From the NCBI GenBank assembly GCA_036936605.1, contig JAUPFV010000001.1, positions 31,505,900-31,569,899 on the forward strand: DNA of 64,000 nt, written 5' to 3'. A program made the position numbers and the translations under genes. This document shows, piece by piece, positions 1 through 11,520 of the stretch (its first letter is position 1; each line of letters begins with the position of its first letter). The notes below the pieces were generated by a model, which ran no database searches, was not told the DNA's origin, and worked only from the letters and a program-made list of their open reading frames with translations. The stretch is from Limnanthes douglasii subsp. nivea (lineage: Eukaryota > Streptophyta > Magnoliopsida > Brassicales > Limnanthaceae).

Positions 1-960
1 TTCTCCGCCATGTCGAAACCTTTGAATCTTCGCAGTCATGGTGCTATTATCGCACAAAATTATACTATCGTTGTCGTAGTGCAAACTTTATTTTTTGTCT
101 TCGTAGCACAACATCTTGCGGTCACCATCCCTCAAATTTCATCGTGAATGCAACGCAAGATATCGCCGCCATCATAGTAGGTTCTATCGTTAGGAGTAAG
201 CAGCAAGTAAACAACATGTATCAAACTTTTGTGGGTAAGGTTTTCTCCATCAAAAAATTGATTACCACCGTCATAAGGCCACGCATACATGACCTATTAG
301 TTAGAATTTTATATTGACAAGGACCGCGATCTGAATCTACCATTTTGACAACCAATATTGCTTAGAGAATGATAATGATTACATTTTTGTTTCAATCATA
401 TGCTACCGACTAACGGATGACCGCTCGTCACGTTACGACCGCGAATAACATTGTTTGAAGGAGAACCTTCTTCGGGATATACACTCTAAAATTTGATTTA
501 AAGAATGATTGATTATTATTCCTAAGATAGTTTTAAAGAATTATCGATTTGCATTACGTCAAATAATCATATCTAACTTGCTAATAACATGATCAAGTGC
601 AGGACACTCACCTTCGGAGGGTTCCTAGTGCAAGTAAAGCAACAAATCAAAATAAAAACAACAATACATGCAAGAATGTTGGAAATGATGAATGGTTATT
701 TATCATACTAATCGGTTTGATTTTAGCACACCATGTGGTTTAAGTTAAATTAGGTAAACCCATTATTGTATTATCTCAATAGTGCTCTTCTTTTTATAAC
801 ATGAAATGTCGAACCGACCCTAAAAGGTCAGAATTCTTGATATTATAAGGGTTTGAATAATCAGTATATCGAGCTCACCAAGGACAGAGTCGCAATCTAT
901 GATCAAGCTAGAGACTTCATCTTGTTCAAAAAACCAAAAAAGATGTAAAGACCCAATGAG
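1..960. other. Leader of repeat unit A, no recognisable gene
   Basis: I see no convincing coding region here. A plus-strand frame in the equivalent part of copy C (14190-14528) is open for 112 codons but is interrupted in A and B and matches nothing I know. The stretch lies upstream of the gag relic and may be its N-terminal coding part or leader, decayed beyond recognition. The same sequence recurs at 7196-8155 and 14212-15170. Confidence 0.4.
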
Positions 961-963
961 CCT

Positions 964-1107
964 CAAAATCAATATAAATTTTGCAAGTATCATAACGATA
1001 ATGACCATCATATACGAGACTATAAGAACTTGATAGAAGAAATTAAAAACCTTATCGACGAGGAAAACCTTCATGAATTGGTCAATAATTCAGTCTTTCA
1101 TTCCTAA
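964..1107 (+). pseudogene. Relic of Tat-type gag C-terminal Cys/His motif (copy A)
   Basis: Plus-strand translation gives FCKYHNDNDHHIRDY followed by KNLIEEIKNLIDE. This has the layout of the gag motif of Tat-lineage Ty3/gypsy elements, C-x-x-H-x4-H-x4-C, followed by the amphipathic 'LK..I..LI.RG' helix. E1 in this window has the intact version, CFCQYHHDIGHNTEDC, followed by ALKQKVQNLIERG. In the repeat the last Cys has become Tyr, so the motif could not bind zinc normally. An 84-codon open frame on the opposite strand here is a shadow of this gag sequence. Confidence 0.7.
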
Positions 1108-1605
1108 GCCAACTCAACCGTCGGTGCCCCGGGTCGAGCCTCATACAAAAACATTTGAGGATACAACTCCATGGGCTGGAAAAAATATGGATTTATACGA
1201 AGTCGACCATTGATTATTGGTTTTTGATATGAACAAATAATTCACGATAAAATTTTCTTGAGGAGACACCCTCGTAAGTATCACCCAACCTTCTTAAAAG
1301 TATTAATTTATTACTTATATTTTCAACATGTAAACTAGATTTTGGTTCCCTTTTATCGTTCTTCCCTCTTTGTCATTATATTATATGATGAGAACTTGAC
1401 GGGCAGTAGGACCACTTGAATAATTTATAGTCATCATCACCAAAATCACATGAGCTGAAATCAGATGAATGATGCTTGATAGGGACATTTCAGCAAACAT
1501 TATACATAAAAAGAGTTATGGCCGAATCAGAGACATAACATTTCTTTCAACCCCCTCCCCCTCCGTTAAAAGGTCCTAACGGGCTTCAACAAAGGCAATA
1601 CTCTA

Positions 1606-1851
1606 GTGTCTGATGAATTAAGTCTCGATTTTCACCCTTATATGGGTGGTTGGACAAAAAAAAATGTTCAAATCCTTTTCATGATAATAGATATTTCATC
1701 GTCTTACCACGTTATCCTTGACCTCACATGGCTCAATGAAAGGTGTGATATCATATTAATTATGCACCGGTGTATATGCTACATTGTCAATATAAAAATC
1801 GACATTAAGTTATGGCAATCAATGCATCGTCATTGTGAGATTAAAAATTAA
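1606..1851 (+). pseudogene. Relic of retroviral-type aspartic protease, C-terminal half (copy A)
   Basis: The stretch VQILFMIIDISSSYHVIL followed by LTWLN matches the C-terminal part of Tat-type proteases, where a hydrophobic run ends in 'SYN.ILGR.WL'. The E1 equivalent in this window reads VRVLFVVVDCPTCYNTIFGR followed by SWI. The N-terminal half with the DTG active site is not recognisable upstream. The frame ends with TAA just before a G-run. The same frame is preserved in B (8842-9045) and C (15862-16062), which reflects recent duplication and not selection. Confidence 0.65.
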
Positions 1852-2068
1852 CTAGGGGGGCATCCTCATAAACGACCAAATAAATCCAAGGAACCTTCAA
1901 TAATTATCAAGCTTGTGTGAATAGTTGAAGAAATCATGAAAAAGTCGAGGCATCAATAATCAAAGTCGAACTAATAATATATTTTAGTCACCCAAGGGAA
2001 GCAATATACCTCTTTGGACCGCAAATCCAGTCATTTATCAAAAATAAAAACAGAAAAATAGGACGTCT

Positions 2069-3160
2069 GTGGACTTCAACGACCTCAATCAAGCATGTTC
2101 TAATGATCTATTCTCGGTCCGGAGAATTGACCAACTGGTTGATTCAATTTTGGGAAACAATATATTATCTTTCATGGATGCTTATTCCGGTTACAACCAA
2201 ATATCCATACATCCCAACGATAAGCAGCATATAAATTTTATGACCAAATAAGGTCTCAACTATTCTAAGAGTAATTACATTTGGTCCAAAAAATATATGT
2301 GAACATACTAACGTTGGTACAAAACAAATCCTTCTTTGACCAGATAAGGAAGAACGTTCAGACGAGTATTGGCAGCATGTTAGTCACTAGACGAGAAGAA
2401 TGAAACCACCTTATAGATCTAAAATAGAATTTTAGAAACCTTTGTCATAATAAATCTCAAACTCAATTTGGATAAATTTATCGGCATAATCTGTTTTGGA
2501 AAATTCTTGGGCTACTTGGTTAGCAAAAAAGGAATCAATGACAACTTAATTCAACTAGTGAATCTAGCAACACTAAAACCATCATAATCTATAAAAGAAG
2601 TATATATCTTCATTCACATGTTAGCCGCCCTCAACCGATTTATCTCTCGATCTTTTGATAAACATGTCTTATTTTTTAAAGTATGCAAGGACTCATATTG
2701 GACGCATAAACGCAACGAGGCATTATATAACATCAAAAAGCACTTGTTTTCCTCTAAATCCGTCATGCGACCAAACTTATGTGGCATTCTTTACTTATAT
2801 CTGGCAGTATGTGATAATTTTATAAGTGCGGTTTTCATTAAAGATAATCAACTGTTTGTCGAGCTATCTAATATGACAGCAAATATTTCCTCGCTACTAA
2901 AACTCGATACTTGTAACTAGATAAGCTCACCTTAGCTCTATTATTGGCAGTTATAAATATGATGATGTACGTTCAAGGTCATACCATTGTAGTCAAACAT
3001 CTTTCCCTTTGAGGAATACCCTATAAAAACATGATGTATCAGGTAGGCCAACGCGGTGGCTTATAGATTTGAGAGATTTTCACATCAATTTCAATCTTTG
3101 AACAACTATCAAAGCCCATATTTTAGAATATTTCCGCATTAAGTTCCAAAATGAACTATT
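2069..3160 (+). pseudogene. Relic of Ty3/gypsy reverse transcriptase-RNase H (copy A)
   Basis: At 2069-2251 the fragment DFNDLNQACSNDLFS...RIDQLVD...SFMDAYSGYNQ is the classic plant gypsy RT block (consensus DFTDLNKACPKD...SFMDAYSGYNQI). At 2450-2660 NLKLNLDKFI...GKFLGYLVSKKGI and then LAALNRFISRSFDK match the thumb/connection. At 2690-2920 there is YLYLAVCDNFISAVF (RNase H start). At 2925-3150 decayed KLTLALLLAV...VQGHTIVV and INFNL.TTIKAHILEY follow. Stops and frameshifts separate the blocks, and the catalytic YIDD block is not recoverable between 2250 and 2450. The order PR-RT-RH fits a Ty3/gypsy Tat-lineage element. It cannot be active. Confidence 0.85.
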
Positions 3161-3594
3161 TACCCCCTTATAATCCAATCCAAGCTATTATGGACAATCT
3201 GAATGAACGGGGGTTCAAATATCCAGGGCTCTGACACAGGCATTTATCTCATTTATCCTCCATGAGACTCTCTCCATTAATCTATCCCATTTGGATTTCA
3301 TACCTCGAATAGTGAGGCCTAGTATGAAGCATAAATAGCAGGGCTCCAGGTTTTCAAAACTTGTGTGGCGCAATACTTAATATTTCTCATCGTCTACCAA
3401 TTTATAGTCAATCATTCTTTGGGATAAACTGAGGCTAAAAATGATGTCTTCATGTTTTCCATTTTTAAACATTTAAAAATATGTATCTTTTAAACCATTA
3501 CTCAGAAAATATATCCAAAAATATCACTGATTTTTATTTGTTAAGATAAACAAACTAGTTCCATAAATAATATTTTTTATTTTTTATTTTTTCA

Positions 3595-4350
3595 AGACAA
3601 GTTGTGATACAATGGTTAAAATAAATTGTGAAATGTGTTTTATTAGGTATTTCAAAATCCATTTTAACCATTATTTCACAAAAAAAATTACATTTAGCCA
3701 TTATTTCACATTTTCTAATTCGTATAAACATATTTCATAATTTCTTTTATTCATTATTTCGTATCACTTTTAATCGTTACTTTGTATTTTGTATTTAACA
3801 TTTAACTAGGTATTCACGTTTAAATCTTATTTCATATTTAAATCTTATTTCACATTTCATATTTTAAATTTAATTTTTATTTCTATTTTGTATTGAATTC
3901 TTATTTGTCATTTCAAATTTGATTCGTATTTCAAATTTGACTCTTATTTTGCATTTCGCATTTCGTATTTAACCCTTAATTTTTATTTTGTAATTTACTT
4001 TTAATATTTATTTTGCAAATGAATTTAACTCATATTTTACACATACAAAATTTCATAGTTAAACCTTATTTCACATTTTGCAACTTATATTTTACTCACA
4101 TTTTACAATTTATTCAACCTTTATAACGTATTTTGCAATTAAAAAAATAATATTTCGTATTTTACACTTTGCAATACTCAAGTTTTGAAATTTATCAACG
4201 ATATTGTTTTACATTTTAGAATTACAGTAACAAATACCCTTAAAGTTTTTGAAAACTGTAAAAAAAAAATTGATTCGGTTTGTAAATCTATGTAAAATAT
4301 AACTAAAATAAATTCTTCATAATTTTGACTACCATGTTCATATTTTTTAT
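3595..4350. repeat. AT-rich array of TTATTTCACATTT-type words (copy A)
   Basis: The tract is built from variants of 'ttatttcacatttcgtatttaa' words recurring irregularly every 10-30 bases. It has no open frame of interest and no strict period. The same style recurs at 5930-6180, in the other repeat copies (10790-11520, 17810-18550), and outside the tandem block at 52380-52760. Confidence 0.7.
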
Positions 4351-5057
4351 TTTGTGAAATTATTTTAACCGATGCTCACCCATCTAAAAAAAATTTGAAT
4401 GTTGTTTGAAGTTGTTTTAACATTAAACATAAAAGCTCAACAATGTGCCAAATTTGAATTAAAATTAAATTTAAATACCGTAAAATATATGGATAATTAA
4501 CCTCATATTATAAAAAAATCATAATTTTTTTGAAAGACCGAAAAAAATAACACGTCCGAAAAACATAAACAATAAAATAGTATAAATGGATAAAATATAA
4601 ACTTTTTTAAAACCATCAACTTTGATGTAGTTTTGATATAAAAAAACTAATATGTATAAGGAATTGAAGAAAAATGAATCAAAATTTTAAAAAACAAAAA
4701 ATTATACAATCTAATAAAAAAATTTAACTTTATATAATTAGTAGAAGAATAAAAAAATTATTAAAATATCAAACACTACATATTTATTAATAATTCATAT
4801 AAATATGAAAAATAACTTTGGTTTTAGATATATACTACATCTTCAAATTTTTGTCTCTAGTTATTGGTTTTATATAAATAAATCCAATGTTAATCTTCGA
4901 CCCAAAGGTTACGTATATAAAGAAATGTATTTTTCCTTTTTCAGCTTTTTAATAAGTATTGTAGGATGCATTTATTTCATTTATCAACTAGGCTCTTCAA
5001 TTTATTTTTCTTCTCCAACTAAGCTTGAGGTCAAGATTGTACTTAGAGTTTCACAAT
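4350..5057. other. AT-rich stretch, no gene seen (copy A)
   Basis: This is A- and T-run-rich sequence between the word array and the short conserved ORF. The 85-codon plus frame at 4805-5062 is hydrophobic and Phe-rich, is not maintained in copies B and C, and looks like a compositional ORF. Confidence 0.5.
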
Positions 5058-5123
5058 ACTAAGTATAGACTTTTACAAGGTTCTGATTTTACTAAGTATA
5101 GACTTTTACAAGGTTCTGATTTT
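5058..5123. repeat. 33-bp tandem duplication specific to copy A
   Basis: The string starting 'actaagtatagac' and ending 'ggttctgatttt' occurs twice head to tail, at 5058 and 5091. Copy C has one copy and copy B has lost the region. A second small duplication, about 26 bp around 'ttggttcgtaaaaaaaagtaa', lies at about 5316-5368, also only in A. Confidence 0.85.
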
Positions 5124-5133
5124 AAAAGGATCG

Positions 5134-5340
5134 ATGACAAGATTAAGTTTGTGTTTAACAGTGGTTGGTACGACTAAAAGGGTTTATGTGGTTGGTATGG
5201 GCTTTCGTCATCAGGAATATACTGTTAATCGTTTGATTAATTTGGATAAAATAAATAAAGTTCATGGTAATTTGTCTAATGATCCAGTCACAAAGAGTTC
5301 TTTTACTACTCAAATCGGGTTGGTTCGTAAAAAAAAGTAA
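5134..5340 (+). other. Short conserved ORF of unknown nature (copy A)
   Basis: A 68-codon frame begins MTRLSLCLTVVG and continues TKRVYVVGMGF, ...NRLINLDKINKVHG and NLSNDPVTKSS. It does not look like the surrounding low-complexity AT-rich DNA and has normal amino-acid diversity. I do not recognise it. It may be an exon of a captured gene or of an unidentified transposon, and the recurring 'gtaaccatgg' after the stop could allow reading on in another frame. Copies B and C have close relatives. I assign no function. Confidence 0.3.
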
Positions 5341-5528
5341 TCATGTGTTGGTTCGTAAAAAAAAGTAACCATGGTATTGGATCAAAAACTAGAAAATACA
5401 TAAATTATTTTCAATATCAATGAAACTTGTAGATGGCTAATGTTTTAAGAAGTAGATTAATAATTCTTTCGATTTTGAGAACTAGAAATGCATCATAATT
5501 TAGGTGACCTAAGAAAGCAATTTCTTTA

Positions 5529-5563
5529 GCGAGAGCGCGAGAGAGGGAAAGAGAGCGAGAGAG
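5529..5563. repeat. GA-rich microsatellite
   Basis: A short run of gagagcgcgagagaggg-type sequence, repeated at about 12566-12600 in copy B. GA/CT tracts are common in plant 5' untranslated regions, but I cannot tie this one to a promoter. Confidence 0.5.
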
Positions 5564-6393
5564 TTAAGCACCTTGAGGAACTGTCTTGTCTAATGTCGAC
5601 AGAGAGATTTCGATTTTGTTTCTGAGTTGGTTTTGAATCCGAAGAGTTTTGATGTTCAAATCAAAACTGGGTTAATCCTTAATATAGCATTTACAGAAAA
5701 AGCGTTCAATTATTTTATCATATCTTTAGCATACTAAAACAGGAGTTAGACCTACTTTTTCTCTTGTCTTTGGTCAAATACAACCAATTCTTTATTTAAA
5801 ATTTATGTTTTATTCATTTTAATAAAACAAATTGAATATACATCTTACAAATTCGTTAAAGAAAAAAAAATTCAAACATTTTAAACCATAATATAAAAAT
5901 ATTTAACGTTTTTAAAATTTTGAACTCATATTTTTTTAAATATTTATTTTATTTGGTGTTTCGCAAATCATTTATATTTATTTTTATTTTCACGATTCAC
6001 AATTTATAATATTTCAAATCTATATTTTGCATAAATAAAATAAAATCTGTATCATACATTTATTTTGGTTTAGTCTTTATTTCACAATTTGCAAATCATT
6101 AGTTATTCATATTTCACCATTTAACTTTTATTTAGCAGTACGCAATTCATAATTTTTTAATTCGATAACAAATTTCAGTTCACCAGTAACCAGGGGCGGA
6201 ACCACAGTGGGGTGAATTTATCTATATATTTTTAATAAACTTACAAAATACTAAGATGTATGCTAATTCGTTTTTGGAAGCCTTTTCTCCATATTTTAGC
6301 AATAGGTTCTTGACTTTAATGAATTGTCATATGTAAAATCACACCACATTCTCAAAGATAAATAAAGTTAATTTATAAAATTGCAGGGACTAC

Positions 6394-6852
6394 CTTAAAC
6401 CCTTTCCATATACACTATTTCTTTTCCTTTAACAAGAACCTAATTTCAACACTGACCTAAGTAAGTTAAATTCGAAAATTCAACATATACATGAATCAAA
6501 TTAATAGAGGAAAATATTCTTACTCCAACACTTTCAAGAACATTGACTATATCATAGATTTGTCGTCTCTTGACTCCTACAGATCTTAACATAATAAAAA
6601 TATGTGTCAAGATACACACACAATACACGAAGATAAGTAAAAAAAGACTAAGATAAAAATACCTAAATTTGAGGCAGTATCGTCAAACCCGATAACCTTG
6701 GTGTGTTCATGATTATAGATTGAAAAAATACTCAAGAAAATAACAAATACATAATGGATTCATGAATAATACAAAAAACATTTGTTAACCAAACAAACAA
6801 ACAAAATCATACTTGGTGTATAAAAGCCTAAAGATTTCTATTTTCTGCTATT
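6394..6852 (-). pseudogene. E2F/DP-E2F-like (DEL) winged-helix fragment, four exons with introns (copy A)
   Basis: On the minus strand four pieces join at GT-AG boundaries into the first winged-helix domain of an E2F/DEL-type cell-cycle transcription factor. Exon a (about 6813-6852) reads SRK-stop-KSLG, with a 1-nt deletion before the LLYTN-like end. Exon b (6663-6730) reads IFSIYNHEHTKVIG followed by FDDTASNLG. Exon c (6524-6576) reads VKRRQIYDIVNVLESVG. Exon d (6394-6440) reads VLVKGK, then RNSVY and WKGFK after a frame slip. The family consensus is roughly SRK.KSLGLL...LDDAA..LGVERRRIYDIVNVLESVG...KNQY.WKGF, and RRxIYDIVNVLE is the DNA-contact helix. The in-frame TAG in exon a and the frame slips make it non-functional. 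It is genomic, since introns are retained, not a retrocopy. I see no second DEL domain or other exons, so it is a captured piece. I cannot separate DEL from canonical E2F with certainty. Confidence 0.85.
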
Positions 6853-8159
6853 TCATTTTTGGACAATAACCAGGACCACATAAGGATCATATAATGGCTA
6901 CGCCACTTCCAGCAACGATGATTTCATGTACACATACTTCACACGCAAATCATACATCGTTGCATCTCTAATTCAGAGTCGAAAATCAAAACAAACGTAT
7001 TAAAAACTAACAATCTATACTAGTGAATCCCATAAATTCATACAAGAGACAAAATTAAACACAATGAATAATAAATACAAAAATTTACCTTTCATTATAA
7101 ATGGTTGTGGTATGGAATACGAGAAATGAGATTCGTCTTTTGATAAAAACTGAATCAAAAACTCTTTTGAGCCATGATCGGAGAAGGAAAACATGTTCTA
7201 TGCCATGTCGAAACCTTTGAATCTTCGCAGTCATGGTGCTATCATCGCAGAAAATAATACTATCGTCGTCGTAGTGCAAACTTTATTTTTTATCTTCGTA
7301 GCACAACATCTTGCGATCACCATCCCTCAAATTTCATCATGAATGCAACGCAAGATATCGCCGCCATCATAGCAGGTTCTATCGTTAGGAGTAAGCAGCA
7401 AGTCAACAGCATGTATCAAACTTTTGTGGGTAAGGTTTTCTCCATCAAACAATTGATTACCACCATCGTAAGGCCACGCAGACATGACCTATATGTTAGA
7501 ATTGTATATTGACAAGGACCGCGATATGAATCTACCATTTTGACAACCAATATTGCTAAGAGAATGATAATGATTACATTTTTGTTTCCATCATATGCTA
7601 CCTACTAACGGATGACCGCTCGTCACGTTACGACCGCGAAGAACATTGTTTGAGGGGGAACCTTCTTCGGGATATACACTCTAAAATTTGATTTAAAGAA
7701 TGATCGATTATTATTCCTAAGATAGTTTTAAAGAATTATCGATTTGCATTACGTCAAATAATCATATCTAACCTGGCTAATAACATGATCAAGTGCAGGA
7801 CACTCACCTTCGGACGGTTCCTAGTGCAAGTAAAGCAACAAATCAAAATAAAAACAACAATACATGCAAGAATGTTGGAAATGATGAATGGTTATTTATC
7901 ATACTACTCGGTTTGATTTTAGCACACCATATGGTTTAAGTTAAATTAGGTAAACCCATTATTGTATTATCTTAATAGTGCTCTTCTTTTTATAACATGA
8001 AATGTCAAACCGACCCTAAAAGGTCAGAATTCTTGATATTATAAGGGTTTGAATAATCAGTATATCGAGCTCACCAAGGACAGAGTCGCAATCTATGATC
8101 AAGCTAGAGACTTCATCCGGTTCAAAAAACCAAAAAAAATGTAAAGACCCAATGAGCCT

Positions 8160-10354
8160 CAAAATCAATATAAATTTTGCAAGTATCATAACGATAATGA
8201 CCATCATATACGAGACTATAAGAACTTGATAGAAGAAATTAAAAACCTTATCGACGAGGAAAACCTTCATGAATTGGTCAATGATTCAGTCTTTCATTCC
8301 TAAGCGAACTCAACCGTCGGTGCCCCGGGTCGAGCCTCATACAAAAACATTTGAGGATACAACCCCATGGGCTGGATAAAATATGGATTTATAAGAAGTC
8401 GACCATTGATTATTGGTTTTTGATATGAACAAATAATTCACGATAAAATTTTCTTGAGGAGACACCCTCGTAAGTATCACCCAACCATCTTAAAAGTATT
8501 AATTTATTACTTATATTTTCAACATGTAAACTAGATTTTGGTTCCCTTTTATCGTTCTTCCCTCTCTGTCATTACATTATATGATGAGAACTTGACGGGC
8601 AGTAGGACCACTTAAATAATTTATAGTCATCATCAGCAAAATCACATGAGCTGAAGTCAGATGAATGATGCTTGATAGGGACAGTTCAGCAAACATTATA
8701 CATAAGAAGAGTTATGGCTGAATCAGAGACATAACATTTCTTTCAACCCCCTCCCCCTCCGTCAAAAGGTCCTAACGGGCTTCAAGAAAGGCAATACTCT
8801 AGTGTATGTTGAATTAAGTCTCGATTTTCACCCTTATATGGGTGGTTGGACAAAAAAATGTTCAAATCCTTTTCATGATAATAGATATTTCATCGTCTTA
8901 CCACGTTATCCTCGACCTCACATGGCTCAATGAAAGGTGTGATATCATATTAATTATGCACCGGTGTATATGCTACATTGTCAATATAAAAATCGACATT
9001 AAGTTATGGCAATCAATGCATCGTCATTGTGAGATTAAAAATTAACTAGGGGGGCATCCTCATAAACGACCAAATAAATCCAAGGAACCTTCAATAATTA
9101 TCAAGCTTGTGTGAATAGTTGAAGAAATCATGAAAAAGTCGAGGCATCAATAATCAAGGTCGAACTAATAATATATTTTAGTCACCCAAGGGAAGCGATA
9201 TACCTCTTTGGACCGCAAATCCAATCATTTATCAAAAATAAAAACAGAAAAATAGGACGTCTGTGGACTTCAACGACCTCAATCAAGCATGTTCTAATGA
9301 TTTATTCTCGGTCCGGAGAATTGACCAACTGGTTGATTCAATTTTGGGAAAAGATATATTATCTTTCATGGATGCTTATTCCGGTTACAACCAAAGATCC
9401 ATACATCCCAACGATAAGGAGCATATAAATTTTATGACCAAATAAGGTCTCAACTATTCTAAGAGTAATTACATTTGGTCCAAAAAATATATGTGAACAT
9501 AATAACGTTGGTACAAAAAAAATCCTTCTTTGACCAGATAAGGAAGAACGTTCAGACGAGTATTGGCAGCATGTTAGTCACTAGACGAGAAGAATGAAAC
9601 CACCTTATAGATCTAAAATAGAATTTTAGAAACCTTTGTCATAATAAATCTCAAACTCAATTTGGATAAATTTATCGGCATAATCTGTTTTGGAAAATTC
9701 TTGGGCTACTTGGTTAGCAAAAAAGGAATCAATGACAACTTAATTCAACTAGTGAATCTAGCAACACTAAAACCATCATAATCTATAAAAGAAGTATATA
9801 TCTTCATTCACATGTTGGCCGCCCTCAACCGATTTATCTCTCGATCTTTTGATAAACATGTCTTATTTTTTAAAGTACGCAAGGACTCATATTGGACGCA
9901 TAAACGCAACGAGGCATTATATAACATCAAAAAGCACTTGTTTTCCTCTAAAACCGTCAGGCGACCAAACTTATGTGGCATTCTTTACTTATATCTGGCA
10001 GTATGTGATAATTTTATAAGTGCGGTTTTCATTAAAGATAATCAACTGTTTGTCGAGCTATCTAATATGACAGCAAATATTTCCTCGCTACTAAAACTCG
10101 ATACTTGTAACTAGATAAGCTCACCTTAGCTCTATTATTGGCAGTTATAAATATGATGATGTACGTTCAAGGTCATACCATTGTAGTCAAGCATCTTTCC
10201 CTTTGAGGAATACCCTATAAAAACATGATGTATCAGGTAGGCCAACGCGGTGGCTTATAGATTTGAGAGATTTTCACATCAATTTCAATCTTTGAACAAC
10301 TATCAAAGCCCATGTTTTAGCATATTTCCGCATTAAGTTCCAAAATGAACTATT
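8160..10354 (+). pseudogene. Tat-type gag-PR-RT-RNaseH relic (copy B)
   Basis: This repeats the copy A relic. The gag Cys/His motif is at 8160-8303, the protease C-terminal part at 8842-9045, the RT fragment DFNDLNQACSNDLFS...SFMDAYSGYNQ at 9263-9445, and the connection/RNase H fragment LAALNRFISRSFDK...YLYLAVCDNF at 9812-10114, with decayed RNase H beyond. Substitutions relative to A are few (for example NQIS to NQRS) and stops are shared, so decay came before duplication. Confidence 0.85.
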
Positions 10355-10789
10355 TACCCCCTTATAATCCAATCCAAGCTATTATCGACAATCTGAATGA
10401 ACGGGGGTTCAAATATCCAGGGCTCTGACACAGGCATTTATCTCATTTATGCTCCATGAGACTCTCTCTCCATTAATCCATCTCATTTGGATTTCATACC
10501 TCGAATAGTGAGGCCTAGTATGAAGCATAAATAGCAGGGCTCCAGGTTTTCAAAACTTGTGTGGCGCAATGCTTAATATTTCTCATCGACTACCAATTTA
10601 TAGTCAATCATTCTTTGGGATAAACCGAGGCTAAAAATGATGTCTTCATGTTTTCCATTTTTAAACATTTAAAAATATGTATCTTTCAAACCATTACTCA
10701 GAAAATATATCCAAAAATATCACTGATTTTTATTTGTTAAGATAAACAAACTAGTTCCATAAATGATATTTTTTATTTTTTATTTTTTC

Positions 10790-11520
10790 CAGACAAGTTG
10801 TGATACAATGGTTAAAATAAATTGTGAAATGTGTTTTATTAGGTATTTCAAAAACCATTTTAACCATTATTTCACAAAAAAATTACATTTAGCCATTATT
10901 TCACATTTTCTAATTCGTTTAAACATATTTCATAATTGCTTTTAATCATTATTTCGTATCACTTTTAATCGTTACTTTGTATTTTGTATTTAACATTTAA
11001 CTGGGTATTCACGTTTAAATCTTATTTCATATTTAAATCTTATTTCACATTTCATATTTTAAATTTAATTTTTATTTCTATTTTGTATTGAATTCTTATT
11101 TGCCATTTCAAATTTGATTCGTATTTCAAATTTAACTCTTATTTTGCATTTCGCATTTCGTATTTAACCCTTAGTTTTTATTTTGTAATTTACTTTTAAT
11201 ATTTATTTTACACATGAATTTAACTCATATTTTACACATACAAAATTTCATAGTTAAACCTTATTTCACATTTTGCAACTTATATTTTACTCACATTTTA
11301 CAATTTATTCAACCTTTATAACGTATTTTGCAATTAAAAAAATAATATTTCGTATTTTACACTTTGCAATACTCAAGTTTTGCAATTTATCAACGATATT
11401 GTTTTACATTTTAGAATTACAGTAGCAAATACCCTTAAAGTTTTTGAAAACTGTAAAAAAAAAAAAATTGATTCATTTTGTAAATCTATGTAAAATAAAT
11501 TCTTCATAATTTTGACTACC
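10790..11520. repeat. AT-rich word array (copy B)
   Basis: Same TTATTTCACATTT-type array as in copy A, with small indels in the A-runs. No gene seen from 10360 to 12150. Confidence 0.65.

Larger units (their letters stand above)
1..7195. repeat. Tandem segmental repeat, copy A (~7.2 kb)
   Basis: Position 1 aligns with 7196 and with 14212, and the three stretches can be followed base by base with only scattered differences. The unit holds, in order, a leader with no recognisable gene, a decayed Tat-type gag-pol relic, an AT-rich tract, a short conserved unidentified ORF, a GA-rich patch and an antisense E2F/DEL exon cluster. Copy A is longest because it keeps a segment near 4990-5130 that copy B has lost and carries two small extra duplications. 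The true start of the array lies left of the window or exactly at its edge. The copies differ by a few percent by eye, which argues against an assembly duplicate. Confidence 0.9.

Noticed and set aside
820..1074. An 84-codon open frame on the minus strand, present in all three tandem copies (also 8016-8270 and 15032-15286)
   Set aside because: It is exactly antisense to the gag Cys/His relic on the plus strand. Its hydrophobic composition follows from the complement of Asn/Asp/Lys/His codons, and conservation is explained by recent duplication.
3595..4350. CRISPR-like or satellite array in the AT-rich word tracts
   Set aside because: There is no fixed repeat length or spacer structure, and the context is eukaryotic transposon DNA.
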